Source of the DNA: Actinomycetospora soli
GTDB taxonomy: Bacteria; Actinomycetota; Actinomycetes; Mycobacteriales; Pseudonocardiaceae
Reading direction: 5' to 3'
Length of the DNA: 39,036 nucleotides
NCBI RefSeq assembly: GCF_021026295.1
Contig: NZ_JAJNDA010000033.1
Coordinates: 1-39,036 of the forward strand
Of the stretch, positions 23,390 to 30,986 are shown one piece after another. The position numbers and the translations under genes were made by a program. Position 1 is the first letter of the stretch. The number at the start of each line of letters is the position of its first letter. The notes beneath the pieces were generated by a model that did no database searches, was not told the origin of the DNA, and saw only the letters and a list, made by a program, of their open reading frames with translations.

Positions 23390-23682
23390 AGACCCGGGCT
23401 CTCGCCGGTGGAGGGGTCAGCCGGACGCTGCAGTCGCCAGCCCATCCGGTGCGCGACGGTCCCGGTGAGCACGCCGAGGACCAGACCGAGCAGCGGGAGC
23501 GCCCACAGCGAGGGCAACCAGTTCAGCTCGAAGCTCGCCTTCGGGATGAACCCGCCGGGGCCCAGCTCCGGCACGTAGGCGAAGAAGCTGATCTGACCCA
23601 ACGGCAGGACGTGCACCAGCACCGCCGCCGCCAACCCGACCAGCGCTCCGAACGCCCCCGCCGTCGCCCCCAGCTTCCGCAT
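23380..23682 (-). CDS. Small two-helix membrane protein
   Basis: ATG 23682 gives 100 residues. Helix 1 is at about 6-27 (AGAFGALVGLAAAVLVHVLP), followed by an outside loop (YVPELGPGGFIPKASFELNW). Helix 2 is at about 55-78 (LWALPLLGLVLGVLTGTVAH) with a basic tail. The purine site AGCAGGATGAGCTC is only fair. It converges with the DUF732 gene, so it is separately transcribed. The loop with conserved-looking aromatic residues may be a contact site. Unknown family. Confidence 0.65.
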   Translation of the reverse strand: MRKLGATAGAFGALVGLAAAVLVHVLPLGQISFFAYVPELGPGGFIPKASFELNWLPSLWALPLLGLVLGVLTGTVAHRMGWRLQRPADPSTGESPGLTA

Positions 23683-23797
23683 GAGCTCATCCTGCTGGCC
23701 CTCCTTCGGCGCTCGGACCGCCGGGTGCCGCGCTGGGGTGGACCATGTCGGGGCACATCGAGGCGCGGGATGGTCGACGTCGAACAGGGGGCTGCGG

Positions 23798-24883
23798 GTG
23801 CTCGCCAGTAGCGACAGCGACGGTGGTTGGTGGCCCGTGCCCGCCGTCGGTGCGCTGCTCGCGGGGTTGGTCGCCCTCGCCGTCGACCTGTTGGCCCCAC
23901 CCGGGGTGGGGTCGACGCTGCTCATCGAGGCGGTCGTCGCCGTGATGCTCGCGCTGTCCGCAGCGGCGGTCCTCGGGTGGCGCCGGACGCGGGCCGACCG
24001 CCCCGACCTCGAACTCGTCGGTGGCCCGGCGCCCGGGACCAGGGTCGAGTTGGTGGGGCTGGGGCGCTCGTGGCCGGACGACGACACCGAGGCCCTCGCC
24101 GAGGTCCGCGACGTCGACGTCGTCTGGGCCCGGCTGTACCGGCTGACGCCCGTCCGGCGCCGTGAGATGCCGGTGGTGGTCGCTCACCGCCCGGGACCCG
24201 ACGAGCCCCACGAGCCGATGGGACGCCCGTCGCGGGCCGCGCGCCGCGCCCGCCGGCTCCAGCTACGCGAGACCGCCGCCGACGGCCAGGAACGGGCCGG
24301 GCGGGTCCTGCTGCTCGAGCACCGCACCGGCACCACCGACGACCTCGACACCGACCCCGACCGCGACGGGGAGGAGGGCCGGGCGGTGGTGCCAGCAGAG
24401 CTGCCCGGTGAGGTGCCGGCGGTGGTCTTGCGGTTGTTCGACCGCGACCAGGGCCGCCCGGTCGCCGGGGCACACGCCTACCGCCGCCTCGACCTCGACG
24501 ACTGGGTGGTGCCGACCGCGACCCACACGCTGTGGCTCCGCGCCGCGCGCACCCGCCGGCTCACGCCGCGGGGACGACCGACACGACGCACGTTCGTCGA
24601 CGACGACGACGACAACGCGGGATACGTCGTGCGGTCCCGGCGGCGCCCGAAGCGCTGGGAGTTCACCGCCCCACCCGACCTGGACATCGATGCGGTGCTG
24701 CTGTGTCTGTGGCTGGTGCACCTGCTCGACGTCCACACCCTGCTCGGCCGGGGTTGGGAGCCCGACGGGCCGGAGTGGCGCCCGGTCGAGGAGACCTTCC
24801 CCGCACGGGTCGGGCCCGGCGGTTTCGGCGACGTCCACCTGCCGCCAAGCGCCCACCCAGGCGGCGGAGGCGGCGGTAACTGA
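23798..24883 (+). CDS. Two-helix membrane protein with large charged cytoplasmic domain
   Basis: The chosen start is GTG 23798 after AGGGGG at six bases; the frame stays open upstream but without a ribosome site. The product is 361 residues. Two membrane helices lie at about 12-32 (VPAVGALLAGLVALAVDLLA) and 40-60 (LIEAVVAVMLALSAAAVLGW). A 300-residue domain rich in Arg and Asp follows (DVDVVWARLYRLTPVRRREM, then VVLRLFDRDQGRPVAGAHAY). A run of aspartates (VDDDDDNAG) and a Gly-rich end (HPGGGGGGN) complete it. No known fold is recognised. An ArgAsp-rich cytoplasmic domain hints at a scaffold for other proteins or nucleotides. Confidence 0.68.
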   Translation: MLASSDSDGGWWPVPAVGALLAGLVALAVDLLAPPGVGSTLLIEAVVAVMLALSAAAVLGWRRTRADRPDLELVGGPAPGTRVELVGLGRSWPDDDTEALAEVRDVDVVWARLYRLTPVRRREMPVVVAHRPGPDEPHEPMGRPSRAARRARRLQLRETAADGQERAGRVLLLEHRTGTTDDLDTDPDRDGEEGRAVVPAELPGEVPAVVLRLFDRDQGRPVAGAHAYRRLDLDDWVVPTATHTLWLRAARTRRLTPRGRPTRRTFVDDDDDNAGYVVRSRRRPKRWEFTAPPDLDIDAVLLCLWLVHLLDVHTLLGRGWEPDGPEWRPVEETFPARVGPGGFGDVHLPPSAHPGGGGGGN

Positions 24884-24935
24884 CCGATCCACCCGCCCGC
24901 GTCGGGTTCATCCCGAGCCGACGGGTCGGCGGTCA

Positions 24936-25151
24936 TCATCTCGTCGGAGGCGGGGGTTCTTCATGGTCGTGGGCGTCCGTCTCGGACGCCCGGGTGATCA
25001 CCATGAGTCCCTGCGGCAGCGCCCCGAACTGCTCAAGGATCTTCTCGAGGGGAACGCCTCTGAGGATCGCTCGCGTCGCTACCCGCTCCTGGGCCGGGTC
25101 GGTGATGTAGCCGTGCTTCCGCGCCTCGTTGTCGGGGTCGATCCACGCCAT
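24936..25151 (-). CDS. Small soluble protein, unknown
   Basis: ATG 25151 follows GGAGGTGA eight bases upstream, one of the best ribosome sites in the window. The 71-residue product starts WIDPDNEARKHGYITDPAQE and continues with a helical part (AILRGVPLEKILEQFGALPQ). A Pro-rich end follows. It lies 56 bases downstream of the gene at 25208-25483, probably in one transcript. It converges with the membrane protein gene ending at 24883; the 52-base gap holds only a weak TCGGG/CCCGA hairpin. Confidence 0.7.
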   Translation of the reverse strand: MAWIDPDNEARKHGYITDPAQERVATRAILRGVPLEKILEQFGALPQGLMVITRASETDAHDHEEPPPPTR

Positions 25152-25207
25152 TGGAACCGCTCACCTCCCTTCGACCCGACCGCCGGGGCCGGCGGACCGA
25201 CCGAGAC

Positions 25208-25483
25208 CTAACCCTGTTGGTGGCGCTGAGCGCGAGAGACCAGCCAGCGCAGCAGTCCGCGGGCGGCGCGTTCCTGTGTGTCCTGCTCGGGGCGACAGGT
25301 GTCGCTGTCGGAGTCGGTGCGTTGGACGACGTCCTCGAGGGCGGCGGCGAGGGCGAGGTCAACACAGCGGGCCTCCACCGGCATCCCGACGACGCCTTCG
25401 CCCGCGTGGCTGTCGTGGTCGTCGGGCCAGATCGCGAGCGCGACGATGTCGGTGCCGAGAAGCTCCGAGGCCCGTAGCTGCAC
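25208..25483 (-). CDS. Small unknown protein, start revised
   Basis: The frame stays open to 25687, but the upstream part overlaps the ligase gene on the other strand. GTG 25483 with GAGGAC nearby is the most sensible start (91 residues). The product (QLRASELLGTDIVALAIWPD, then MPVEARCVDLALAAALEDVV) has alternating strands and helices, with Asp/Glu clusters and a C-terminal helix (LLRWLVSRAQRHQQG). Unknown family. It is divergent from the ligase and shares its 63-base promoter region. Confidence 0.6.
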   Translation of the reverse strand: MQLRASELLGTDIVALAIWPDDHDSHAGEGVVGMPVEARCVDLALAAALEDVVQRTDSDSDTCRPEQDTQERAARGLLRWLVSRAQRHQQG

Positions 25484-25546
25484 CCGGATCAGTGTCCTCG
25501 CCCGCTGCGGGGTTCCCGTCTGGCCGAGCGCTGGTAGACCGGTCAG

Positions 25547-26482
25547 GTGACGACCCACCGGCCGATGCTCGCCGTGGCCGGCGACCCGCCGGCGCACTAC
25601 CGGTGGATCGAGTGGAAGTTCGACGGGCACCGCACCAACGTCAGCAGCGGCCCGGGCGGGGTGCGGCTGACCAGCCGTGGCGGGCACCGCGTCAGCGACC
25701 GCTACCCGGAGATCACCGCCGCGATCACCGAGGTCCTCGGCGCCCGGCCCGTCGAGCTCGACGGGGAGCTCGTCGCCCCTGGGACGGGCGGGCTACCGGA
25801 CTTCGAACGCCTCCAGGCCCGCGCCCGCAGCACGGCGACTCCGTCGCGGGTGGCGGCGAGCCCGGTGAACTTCGTGGCCTTCGACCTGCTCGCCCTCGAC
25901 GGCGTCGACCTCACCGCCCGGCCCCTGCACGAGCGGCGGGCGCTGCTCGACGGGCTCGGACTGGAGGCTCATCCGCGGTTGGTGTGCTCGCCGGTGTTCA
26001 CCGACACCGACCCGGCGGTGCTGCTCGAGGTTGCCCGCCGCCAACGGGTGGAGGGGATCGTCACCAAGCGCCCGACCGCCGCCTACGCCGCCGGTCGCCG
26101 CTCGAAGGCCTGGATCAAGACCGTGCTCACCGAACGGCGCCTGTTCACAGTGGCCGGGGTCGCCCGCGGCCGCGCCCGCCACCCCGACGGGGTCGGGGCG
26201 CTGCTGCTCGGCACCCCAACGGCCGACGGCGGCCTGACCTATGTCGGGGAGGTCGGTACCGGTTGGTCGCGCGCCGAGCACGCGCACCTGGTCGCGCGGC
26301 TGGCCGAGCTCGCGGTCGAGACCTGCCCGTTCACCGAGAACACCGCGGCCCTGCCGGCCTCGGCCCGATTCTCCCGGCCGTCGTTGCAGGGGTGGGTCGC
26401 CTACCGCGAGCACCGGCCCGGGCGGCTGCTGCGCCATCCGTCCTGGAAGGGCCTGGGACCCGACACCGCCGGCGCCACCTGA
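25547..26482 (+). CDS. ATP-dependent DNA ligase, compact (LigC/LigD ligase-domain type)
   Basis: GTG 25547, 311 residues. The nucleotidyltransferase motifs are clear: motif I EWKFDGHR with the lysine to be adenylated at K24, VELDGEL, FVAFDLLALDG, EGIVTKR and SKAWIKT. An OB-fold part ends in GWVAYREHRPGRLLRHPSWK as in bacterial end-joining ligases. It seals DNA nicks or breaks using ATP. Standalone ligases of this size often work with Ku and a primase/polymerase; neither is encoded nearby. The ribosome site is weak. On a mobile element it may help circle closure or break repair. Confidence 0.92.
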   Translation: MTTHRPMLAVAGDPPAHYRWIEWKFDGHRTNVSSGPGGVRLTSRGGHRVSDRYPEITAAITEVLGARPVELDGELVAPGTGGLPDFERLQARARSTATPSRVAASPVNFVAFDLLALDGVDLTARPLHERRALLDGLGLEAHPRLVCSPVFTDTDPAVLLEVARRQRVEGIVTKRPTAAYAAGRRSKAWIKTVLTERRLFTVAGVARGRARHPDGVGALLLGTPTADGGLTYVGEVGTGWSRAEHAHLVARLAELAVETCPFTENTAALPASARFSRPSLQGWVAYREHRPGRLLRHPSWKGLGPDTAGAT

Positions 26483-26549
26483 TCGTCCCGGTCGACCGAG
26501 GAGCCTGCGGGGGTGCGCCTGCGGGGTCCCGGGGTGCAGGGTGGCCGGT

Positions 26550-26633
26550 ATGCGGACCTGGAGGACCTGGCGGGAGCTTCGCCGCCGCGGCCGGCGCCTG
26601 AGCCTGCTCGCGGTGGCCCGCGGCTGGTCCTAA
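26550..26633 (+). CDS. Possible 27-residue basic peptide
   Basis: A short ATG frame in the 147-base gap after the ligase gene: MRTWRTWRELRRRGRRLSLL and seven more residues, strongly arginine-rich. No convincing ribosome site. It may be a remnant or chance frame, but the regular Trp/Arg pattern is protein-like. Confidence 0.2.
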   Translation: MRTWRTWRELRRRGRRLSLLAVARGWS

Positions 26634-27193
26634 CCCGGCCCGCCGCCACACCGCCCCCCACCGGCGGCGCCGGCCGAGGTGGCGCACCCAGGGCGCCAGC
26701 GGTCGTCGCGGCCGAAGACGACGACATGCACCGGGACCTGCCGGACCTCGGCGCTCAGGGCGCAGTGGCGGGGTCGGGTGGTCGCGACGACGACCGCGGC
26801 GATCTCGCGGTGCGCCCCGAGGCGGCGCAACCGCCCACGCAGCGCATCGGTGGCGCCGTGATCGGCCACCACCACCGCCACCCCACCGCCCAGGCCGCGG
26901 CGGCTGTCCTGGCTGTCCTGGCCGTCCGGCACGTCGTCATCGGAGGTGATGAGCAGTTCGGCGGTGCCGCCAGCGAGCAGCGCCCGCTCCCGGTGGGCGC
27001 CCAGCCCCGCGCGCCGGGCGGCGACGGCGAGCTCTTCGAGGGCGGCGGCGTCCGGCCCGGTCCCGATCTGATGGTCCTCGAGCAACGCCACCACTCGCTG
27101 CACCACCCACTCGACGCTGCGAGCCGAGGACGGTCCGCGGGCCCGCCGCGGCGCGGCGGCGGCGGAGACGCTGACGGTGGTCTGGGTGTTCAC
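26630..27193 (-). CDS. Unknown protein with nucleotide-binding-like strand pattern
   Basis: GTG 27193 with GGAGGTCG eleven bases upstream, 187 residues. A helical N-terminal half (VEWVVQRVVALLEDHQIGTG, AALEELAVAARRAGLGAH) precedes a beta-alpha half (TAELLITSDDD, GGVAVVVADHGATDALRGRL, IAAVVVATTRPRHCAL, VPVHVVVFGRDD). This strand order is reminiscent of a Rossmann-like or receiver-like fold, with the acidic DDD turn as a possible metal or phosphate site, but I cannot name a family. It is divergent from the protease gene across an operator-like palindrome. Confidence 0.65.
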   Translation of the reverse strand: MNTQTTVSVSAAAAPRRARGPSSARSVEWVVQRVVALLEDHQIGTGPDAAALEELAVAARRAGLGAHRERALLAGGTAELLITSDDDVPDGQDSQDSRRGLGGGVAVVVADHGATDALRGRLRRLGAHREIAAVVVATTRPRHCALSAEVRQVPVHVVVFGRDDRWRPGCATSAGAAGGGRCGGGPG

Positions 27194-27286
27194 GGGTCGG
27201 CGACCTCCTGCACCGGACCGGTAGCCCCCGATGGGATGGGGCGATCCCGAGCTTAGGACGAGCACGACGACCCGGTGACCCGAGCT

Positions 27287-27303
27287 CGACACACAGTGTG
27301 TCG
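27287..27303. promoter_or_regulatory. Perfect palindrome CGACACAC-A-GTGTGTCG, operator candidate
   Basis: Eight-base arms around one A lie between the divergent genes starting at 27193 and 27352. The position fits an operator for a dimeric repressor. It also makes the GTG at 27298, which lies inside it, an unlikely start. Confidence 0.5.
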
Positions 27304-27351
27304 TGGGCCACAGTCGGGATCCTCGGGTGGGGGCGGCCGGGTCTGCTGGAT

Positions 27352-28221
27352 GTGCCGCGAGTTCCGAGGTCGACCCTGCTGGTCCTCGCCGCGACCATCG
27401 CCCTCGCGCCCGCCACCTCACCGGCTCCGGCGGCGGCGAGCGCTCCGGCCGCGGCCGCCTCTGCAGTCGCGGTGGCGGAGTCGCGGGTGGTGCTCGACCC
27501 GAGCACCGGCCCGGTCCGCGGCGCCCCGATGCCGGCCGCGGACGCCTCCGGGGACCGCTACAACGCCGGGCTGGCGGGGTCGGCGGTCGGGCAGCTGTTC
27601 GGGACAGAGGACGGGCAGGACGGGGCGTGCACCGCCACCGTCGTCGCATCGAAGTCCGGGTCGGTGCTCGCGACCGCGGGGCACTGCGTGTTCCTCGACG
27701 GGCAGTGGGCCCAGGACCTCGAGTTCGTCCCCGGCCGCGACCGGCGCCGCGCCCCCTACGGCCGCTGGAAGGTCGACTCGGTCGCGGTCGACCAGCGCTG
27801 GGCAAAGGGCCAGGACTGGTCGCACGACGTGGCGTTCCTGCGCCTGGCCCCGCAGGAAGGCAAGAGCATCGCGGCGGTGACCGGGGCGCAGGGCATCTCG
27901 TTCTCGCTGCCCGCCAACACCCCGCCGGTGACGCTGCTCGGCTACCCGGGCGAGGAGCCGTTCGACGGGACCACCCTGCGGCGCTGCTCGGCCCCGGCGG
28001 CGGCTACCGACGACCCGGCCGGCGCGAGATCGTGGGGCATGGCCTGCGAGATGACCGCCGGGTTCTCCGGCGGCCCGGTGCTCACCGACCTCGACCCCAC
28101 CTCCGGGGCGGGCTACGTCATCGGCGTCGGCAGCCACTATCGGCTGGCCTCCAACGACCGCTGGAGCGCCCGCCTCAACGACGACGCCCTCGCGCTCTAC
28201 CGCTCCATGGACAACCCATGA
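27352..28221 (+). CDS. Secreted trypsin-like serine protease
   Basis: The start is placed at GTG 27352 because it begins a clean signal peptide (PRVPRSTLLVLAATIALAPA then Ala/Pro-rich), while the longer start at 27298 lies in a palindrome. It encodes 289 residues. The catalytic triad is visible: TAGHC with His111, HDVAFLRL with Asp159 and GFSGGPV with Ser239. Cysteines beside the His and near RRCSAP/GMACEM could form disulfides. The secreted enzyme should cut proteins outside the cell or at the envelope. The stop overlaps the next start (ATGA), so it is made together with a membrane protein. Confidence 0.9.
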   Translation: MPRVPRSTLLVLAATIALAPATSPAPAAASAPAAAASAVAVAESRVVLDPSTGPVRGAPMPAADASGDRYNAGLAGSAVGQLFGTEDGQDGACTATVVASKSGSVLATAGHCVFLDGQWAQDLEFVPGRDRRRAPYGRWKVDSVAVDQRWAKGQDWSHDVAFLRLAPQEGKSIAAVTGAQGISFSLPANTPPVTLLGYPGEEPFDGTTLRRCSAPAAATDDPAGARSWGMACEMTAGFSGGPVLTDLDPTSGAGYVIGVGSHYRLASNDRWSARLNDDALALYRSMDNP

Positions 28222-28739
28222 CCGGTTGGCGCCGCACCGTCCGCGAGAAGCCCTACCCCGACGGTGTCGGGCCGCGGCCCGGGGAGCGGGCCTACGTGGC
28301 GCCGGAGCTCAAGTGGGCGGTGAGCGTGGGCTACCTGCTGCGCGCGTCGTGGACCGCGATCGCCGCCGCCGCCCTGATCCACACCGCGGCCGCGGGGCCA
28401 ATCCCCGACCCGCTCGCCTCGCCGTGGCTACGGGCCGCGACGGTCCTGGCGGCGCTCGACCTCGTCGTCTACCTCGGGATACTCGCCGCGCAGCGACTGC
28501 GCCCCGCGTTGGGCACTGGATGGCTGGAGACCCCGCTCGTCACAATCATCCTCGCCGTCGCCGCGCTGGCCCCGGGATCGATCAACGCCACCAGCGCGGG
28601 CGGGACGATCTTCATGACGGTATGGCTAGTCGGGCTGACCGGCTACACCCTGGTCGCGCACCTGTGGATCCTGCGCTGGTACCGCCGCCACCGGCCCCCA
28701 CCGTTGACCGGCCCGGTAGGCAGCCTGACCTCCCCGTAG
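28218..28739 (+). CDS. Four-helix membrane protein coupled to the protease
   Basis: ATG 28218 overlaps the protease stop. The 173-residue product has hydrophobic segments at about 33-58 (VGYLLRASWTAIAAAALIHT), 68-90 (AATVLAALDLVVYLGILAAQ), 103-120 (PLVTIILAVAALAPGS) and 125-150 (GGTIFMTVWLVGLTGYTLVA). A basic tail (WYRRHRPPP) follows. Both ends are likely inside. Coupled synthesis suggests that it anchors, protects against or is processed by the protease. Confidence 0.75.
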   Translation: MTGWRRTVREKPYPDGVGPRPGERAYVAPELKWAVSVGYLLRASWTAIAAAALIHTAAAGPIPDPLASPWLRAATVLAALDLVVYLGILAAQRLRPALGTGWLETPLVTIILAVAALAPGSINATSAGGTIFMTVWLVGLTGYTLVAHLWILRWYRRHRPPPLTGPVGSLTSP

Positions 28740-28740
28740 C

Positions 28741-28929
28741 CACACGCGGCGGTCCTGCGGGGAGGAGCACCAACGCCAGGATCGGGTGCCCGGGACCGGG
28801 GGTTGCGTGTGAGGATCGGCGGCGGGCGCCGGCCAACCCATCGGTCCCCCGCCAGGGACCGCGGTGCCCGACCCGTCCCACCGACCCGGGACGGGCGCGG
28901 CGGCAGCCTGCTCCTCCCTGTCGGGGAGG
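28741..28929. other. Hairpin cluster between convergent genes
   Basis: A nested hairpin has CACACGC 28741-28747/GCGTGTG 28805-28811, then GGTCC/GGACC, then GCACC/GGTGC. Three simple ones follow: GGTCCC 28843-28848/GGGACC 28855-28860, CCCGTCCC 28872-28879/GGGACGGG 28888-28895, and CCTCCC 28913-28918/GGGAGG 28924-28929. The 248-base gap has no convincing gene. It may act as a two-way terminator or a structured RNA. It shares no sequence with elements A-C. Confidence 0.45.
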
Positions 28930-28987
28930 GCGGGTCGCCGTCGCCTCTCGAGCAACCCCGCCGAACCACCCGCCCATGGAACGGCGG

Positions 28988-29740
28988 TCAAGCCCACCAG
29001 GTGCGGTGGATGGCGGCGGGAACCTCGGGGTTGATCCGGCGGCGCACCAGGTGGCGCAGCACCAGCAGCGGCCGGTCGACCGGATCGGTCTGCTCCCAGT
29101 GGTCGGCGACCCCGGCGACGAAGTCCGATTCTCCCACCTGCCAGATCGTGTCCGCGAGTTCCTCAAGTTCGAGCTCGTCGACCGACTCGGTCACCACGTT
29201 CACCGCGAGGACGACCGCGGCCCGGTCGCCGTGGGCGGCGAGCTCCTCGAGGACCTGCTCGGCCGCGATCTCGTGGCCCACGTCCAGCCGGTCGAACTGC
29301 TCCGCGGTCAGCTGCGGGCGCCCCGCTGCCCGCAGGGCGTCGTCGACGATGGCGTTGAGCTCGACATGCAGACGCCGCGGAGCGCGAGCAAGCCGGTCGG
29401 CGGCCGGGTCGTAGCGGCGCACCGAGCCCGGCGCCAGGATCGGGAGCGGGTCGGCCAGGCGCAGCCGGTAGAGCGGGCAACGCCCGGACTGGGCCTCCCC
29501 GTCCTCGACCACCGGTCCATCGCGGCCGGCGCGGGCCTCCGCGGCCCAGTAGTGCGCGTGGTCGACCTCGTCTCCGCAGAACACGCACACCCCGTCGGGG
29601 CGGTCGCCGCCGTCGCTGCGACCGCAGTAGCCGGTGTCGCCGAACCGGCCGCCCTCGAACACCAGGACCGCGAGCCGCCCGCACGTACACAGCTCCCCCG
29701 CCTGCGCAGGGCGCTGCGACGGCTCGGCGCTCACCCGCAT
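28988..29740 (-). CDS. Unknown protein with N-terminal cysteine-rich zinc-like region
   Basis: ATG 29740 is preceded by GGGGGA, 250 residues. The N-terminus has several possible metal ligands: CTC (C18, C20), C39, CVFC (C52, C55) and H61/H63. The middle mentions LYRLRLADPLPILAPGSVRR. The C-terminal half is helical and acidic (AEQVLEELAAHGDRAAVVLA, VDELELEELADTIWQ). It looks like a zinc-ribbon protein with an adaptor domain, but no family is recognised. It converges with the protease-membrane pair and is divergent from the small gene at 29892. Confidence 0.7.
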   Translation of the reverse strand: MRVSAEPSQRPAQAGELCTCGRLAVLVFEGGRFGDTGYCGRSDGGDRPDGVCVFCGDEVDHAHYWAAEARAGRDGPVVEDGEAQSGRCPLYRLRLADPLPILAPGSVRRYDPAADRLARAPRRLHVELNAIVDDALRAAGRPQLTAEQFDRLDVGHEIAAEQVLEELAAHGDRAAVVLAVNVVTESVDELELEELADTIWQVGESDFVAGVADHWEQTDPVDRPLLVLRHLVRRRINPEVPAAIHRTWWA

Positions 29741-29833
29741 GATTGTCCCCCAGCCCTGACGACGACCCGCCAGCCACCGGCCGCCACGCTTGATCTGCCG
29801 GGACGATCGCACAGGGCCCCGACAGCCACTGCC

Positions 29834-29866
29834 GGTTCCTGTCTTCAGGTCGGTTCCCGTCAGGTC
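29834..29866. repeat. Short tandem repeat in a divergent promoter region
   Basis: GGTTCCTGTCTTCAGGTC (29834-29851) is followed at once by GGTTCCCGTCAGGTC (29852-29866). It lies between the starts at 29740 and 29892, so it may be a pair of operator half-sites. Confidence 0.4.
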
Positions 29867-29891
29867 GAGCCGGGGCGGGTACACCGAGCCG

Positions 29892-30092
29892 GTGAGCAGC
29901 CCCTCCCCCGACCCGAGCGGCCCCGGTGCCGGCCCCGACGAAGGCCAGAGCCGCCCCGCGGCGCCCGACGTCGACGCCGTGGCGCAGCGCCGGGCTGCGC
30001 TCACCGTCGCCGGCGCCGCCCGCGATGTGGAGGAGGCTCGGATGTTTCTGGCCATGCTCGGCCTCGACGACCAACCCCTCCCCGACGCCTGA
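29892..30092 (+). CDS. Small unknown protein
   Basis: GTG 29892 gives 66 residues: a Pro/Ser/Gly-rich start (SSPSPDPSGPGAGPDEGQ), then one helix (VAQRRAALTVAGAARDVEEA) ending in FLAMLGLDDQPLPDA. The frame is open upstream to 29790, but that part lacks a ribosome site and covers the tandem repeat. The single helix with charged face could be an adaptor. Unknown family. Confidence 0.5.
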   Translation: MSSPSPDPSGPGAGPDEGQSRPAAPDVDAVAQRRAALTVAGAARDVEEARMFLAMLGLDDQPLPDA

Positions 30093-30188
30093 GGCCGACC
30101 CGGGAGTCGCACAGCGGCAAGGCGGCGGCCGTCGTCACGCGGACGGGGGTGTGTCGGCCCGAACTCGACTCCCCGACCGAACCTATGA

Positions 30189-30204
30189 TCGAACACGTGA
30201 TCGA
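30189..30204 (+). promoter_or_regulatory. LexA (SOS) box TCGAAC-ACGT-GATCGA
   Basis: One mismatch to TCGAAC-N4-GTTCGA, placed 14 bases before ATG 30218. It probably represses the following gene until DNA damage. Confidence 0.5.
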
Positions 30205-30217
30205 ATACGACCAGCCG

Positions 30218-30388
30218 ATGCCGCGGGCGGCGACGCTGGCCGAGCGGATGCGCTCGGCCGGGATCAGCGACGAACGCGCGAACACCGCGATCACCCAGGG
30301 CCGGGTCCGGGTCGGCGACGACGTCGTCACCGACCCCGAACACCCCACCCCGTGGCCGACCGCCTGGGTCGTCCTCCCCAGCTCCTGA
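30218..30388 (+). CDS. Small S4-like protein, probably SOS-controlled
   Basis: ATG 30218 is preferred because the longer start at 30185 lies directly at the LexA box. The 56-residue product (TLAERMRSAGISDERANTAI, then GRVRVGDDVVTDPEHPTPWP) resembles half an S4 RNA-binding domain: two helices followed by the GRVRVxxxVVTDP hairpin. If the likeness is real it may bind RNA or DNA. No ribosome site is obvious, so it may be leaderless. Sure of the gene, unsure of the family. Confidence 0.55.
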   Translation: MPRAATLAERMRSAGISDERANTAITQGRVRVGDDVVTDPEHPTPWPTAWVVLPSS

Positions 30389-30444
30389 CCCCACGCCTGA
30401 ACCCGGGCGCCGTGAGAGCGAGCGACTCGGGGTCGACCTGGCGC

Positions 30445-30741
30445 CTACAGCGAGCGACGCCGCGCGGCCGCGTCGCTGGGCAGCCCACCGCCGATGTTCG
30501 GAGGTGGGGCGTCGAGCACCGAGGTCCGGTGCGGCTCCCACAGACACTGCGACACCCGCACCGCCCGGTCGAAGATCGTGGTCACCGCGACCTCGCAGGC
30601 CGGGCCGCCGAGGTGCTCGAGCAGATCGGCCAGCGCCTCGCGGGTCTGCGGGCTCAGCGGTTCCCCGTCGCGCAACAGCGCCGCCGAGCGGATCACCCGC
30701 TCGCCCTCGGCGCGGCGGACGGCGCGGGCTCGCGCGGACAT
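30445..30741 (-). CDS. Small unknown protein, probably SOS-controlled
   Basis: ATG 30741 lies 21 bases after a LexA box. The 98-residue product starts with a basic part (SARARAVRRAEGERVIRSAA). An acidic helix (SPQTREALADLLEHLGGPAC) follows, then a strand (EVAVTTIFDRAVRVSQCLWE). Two cysteines are present. A longer start at 30772 would overlap the box. No family is recognised. It is convergent with the S4-like gene, which also has a LexA box. Confidence 0.6.
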   Translation of the reverse strand: MSARARAVRRAEGERVIRSAALLRDGEPLSPQTREALADLLEHLGGPACEVAVTTIFDRAVRVSQCLWEPHRTSVLDAPPPNIGGGLPSDAAARRRSL

Positions 30742-30761
30742 CGGACGCACCCCACCGACGT

Positions 30762-30777
30762 TAGAACACATGTTCGA
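30762..30777 (-). promoter_or_regulatory. LexA (SOS) box TCGAAC-ATGT-GTTCTA (minus strand)
   Basis: One mismatch to the consensus, placed upstream of ATG 30741 on the minus strand. The core GAAC-N4-GTTC is intact. Confidence 0.6.
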
Positions 30778-30854
30778 TGCGCGCGATCGCACAGGCAGGC
30801 GAACCACGGCAGCCGGACAGCCGCACCGGCCCGAGACCCCGACGCGGCCCCAGG

Positions 30855-30986
30855 GGTCCGGCGCCCAGGGGGGCCGGGCGCCGGACCGCGCGGCGCAGGT
30901 GGGGGGCACAAGCGCCGCGCACCGGGATCTTCGCACCGCCGGCGCCGAACCGGACGATCGGTGCGGGCGCACCGAGGTGCCCGCAC
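30855..30986. other. Hairpin cluster in the gap 30742-31044
   Basis: Three strong stems lie in a row. The first is a perfect 12-bp stem, 30855-30866/30876-30887. The second is a perfect 9-bp stem, 30888-30896/30912-30920. The third is GTGCGG 30961-30966/CCGCAC 30981-30986 enclosing GCAC/GTGC. No gene fits the gap. It may be a terminator series or a structured RNA upstream of the PIN-domain pair. Confidence 0.45.
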
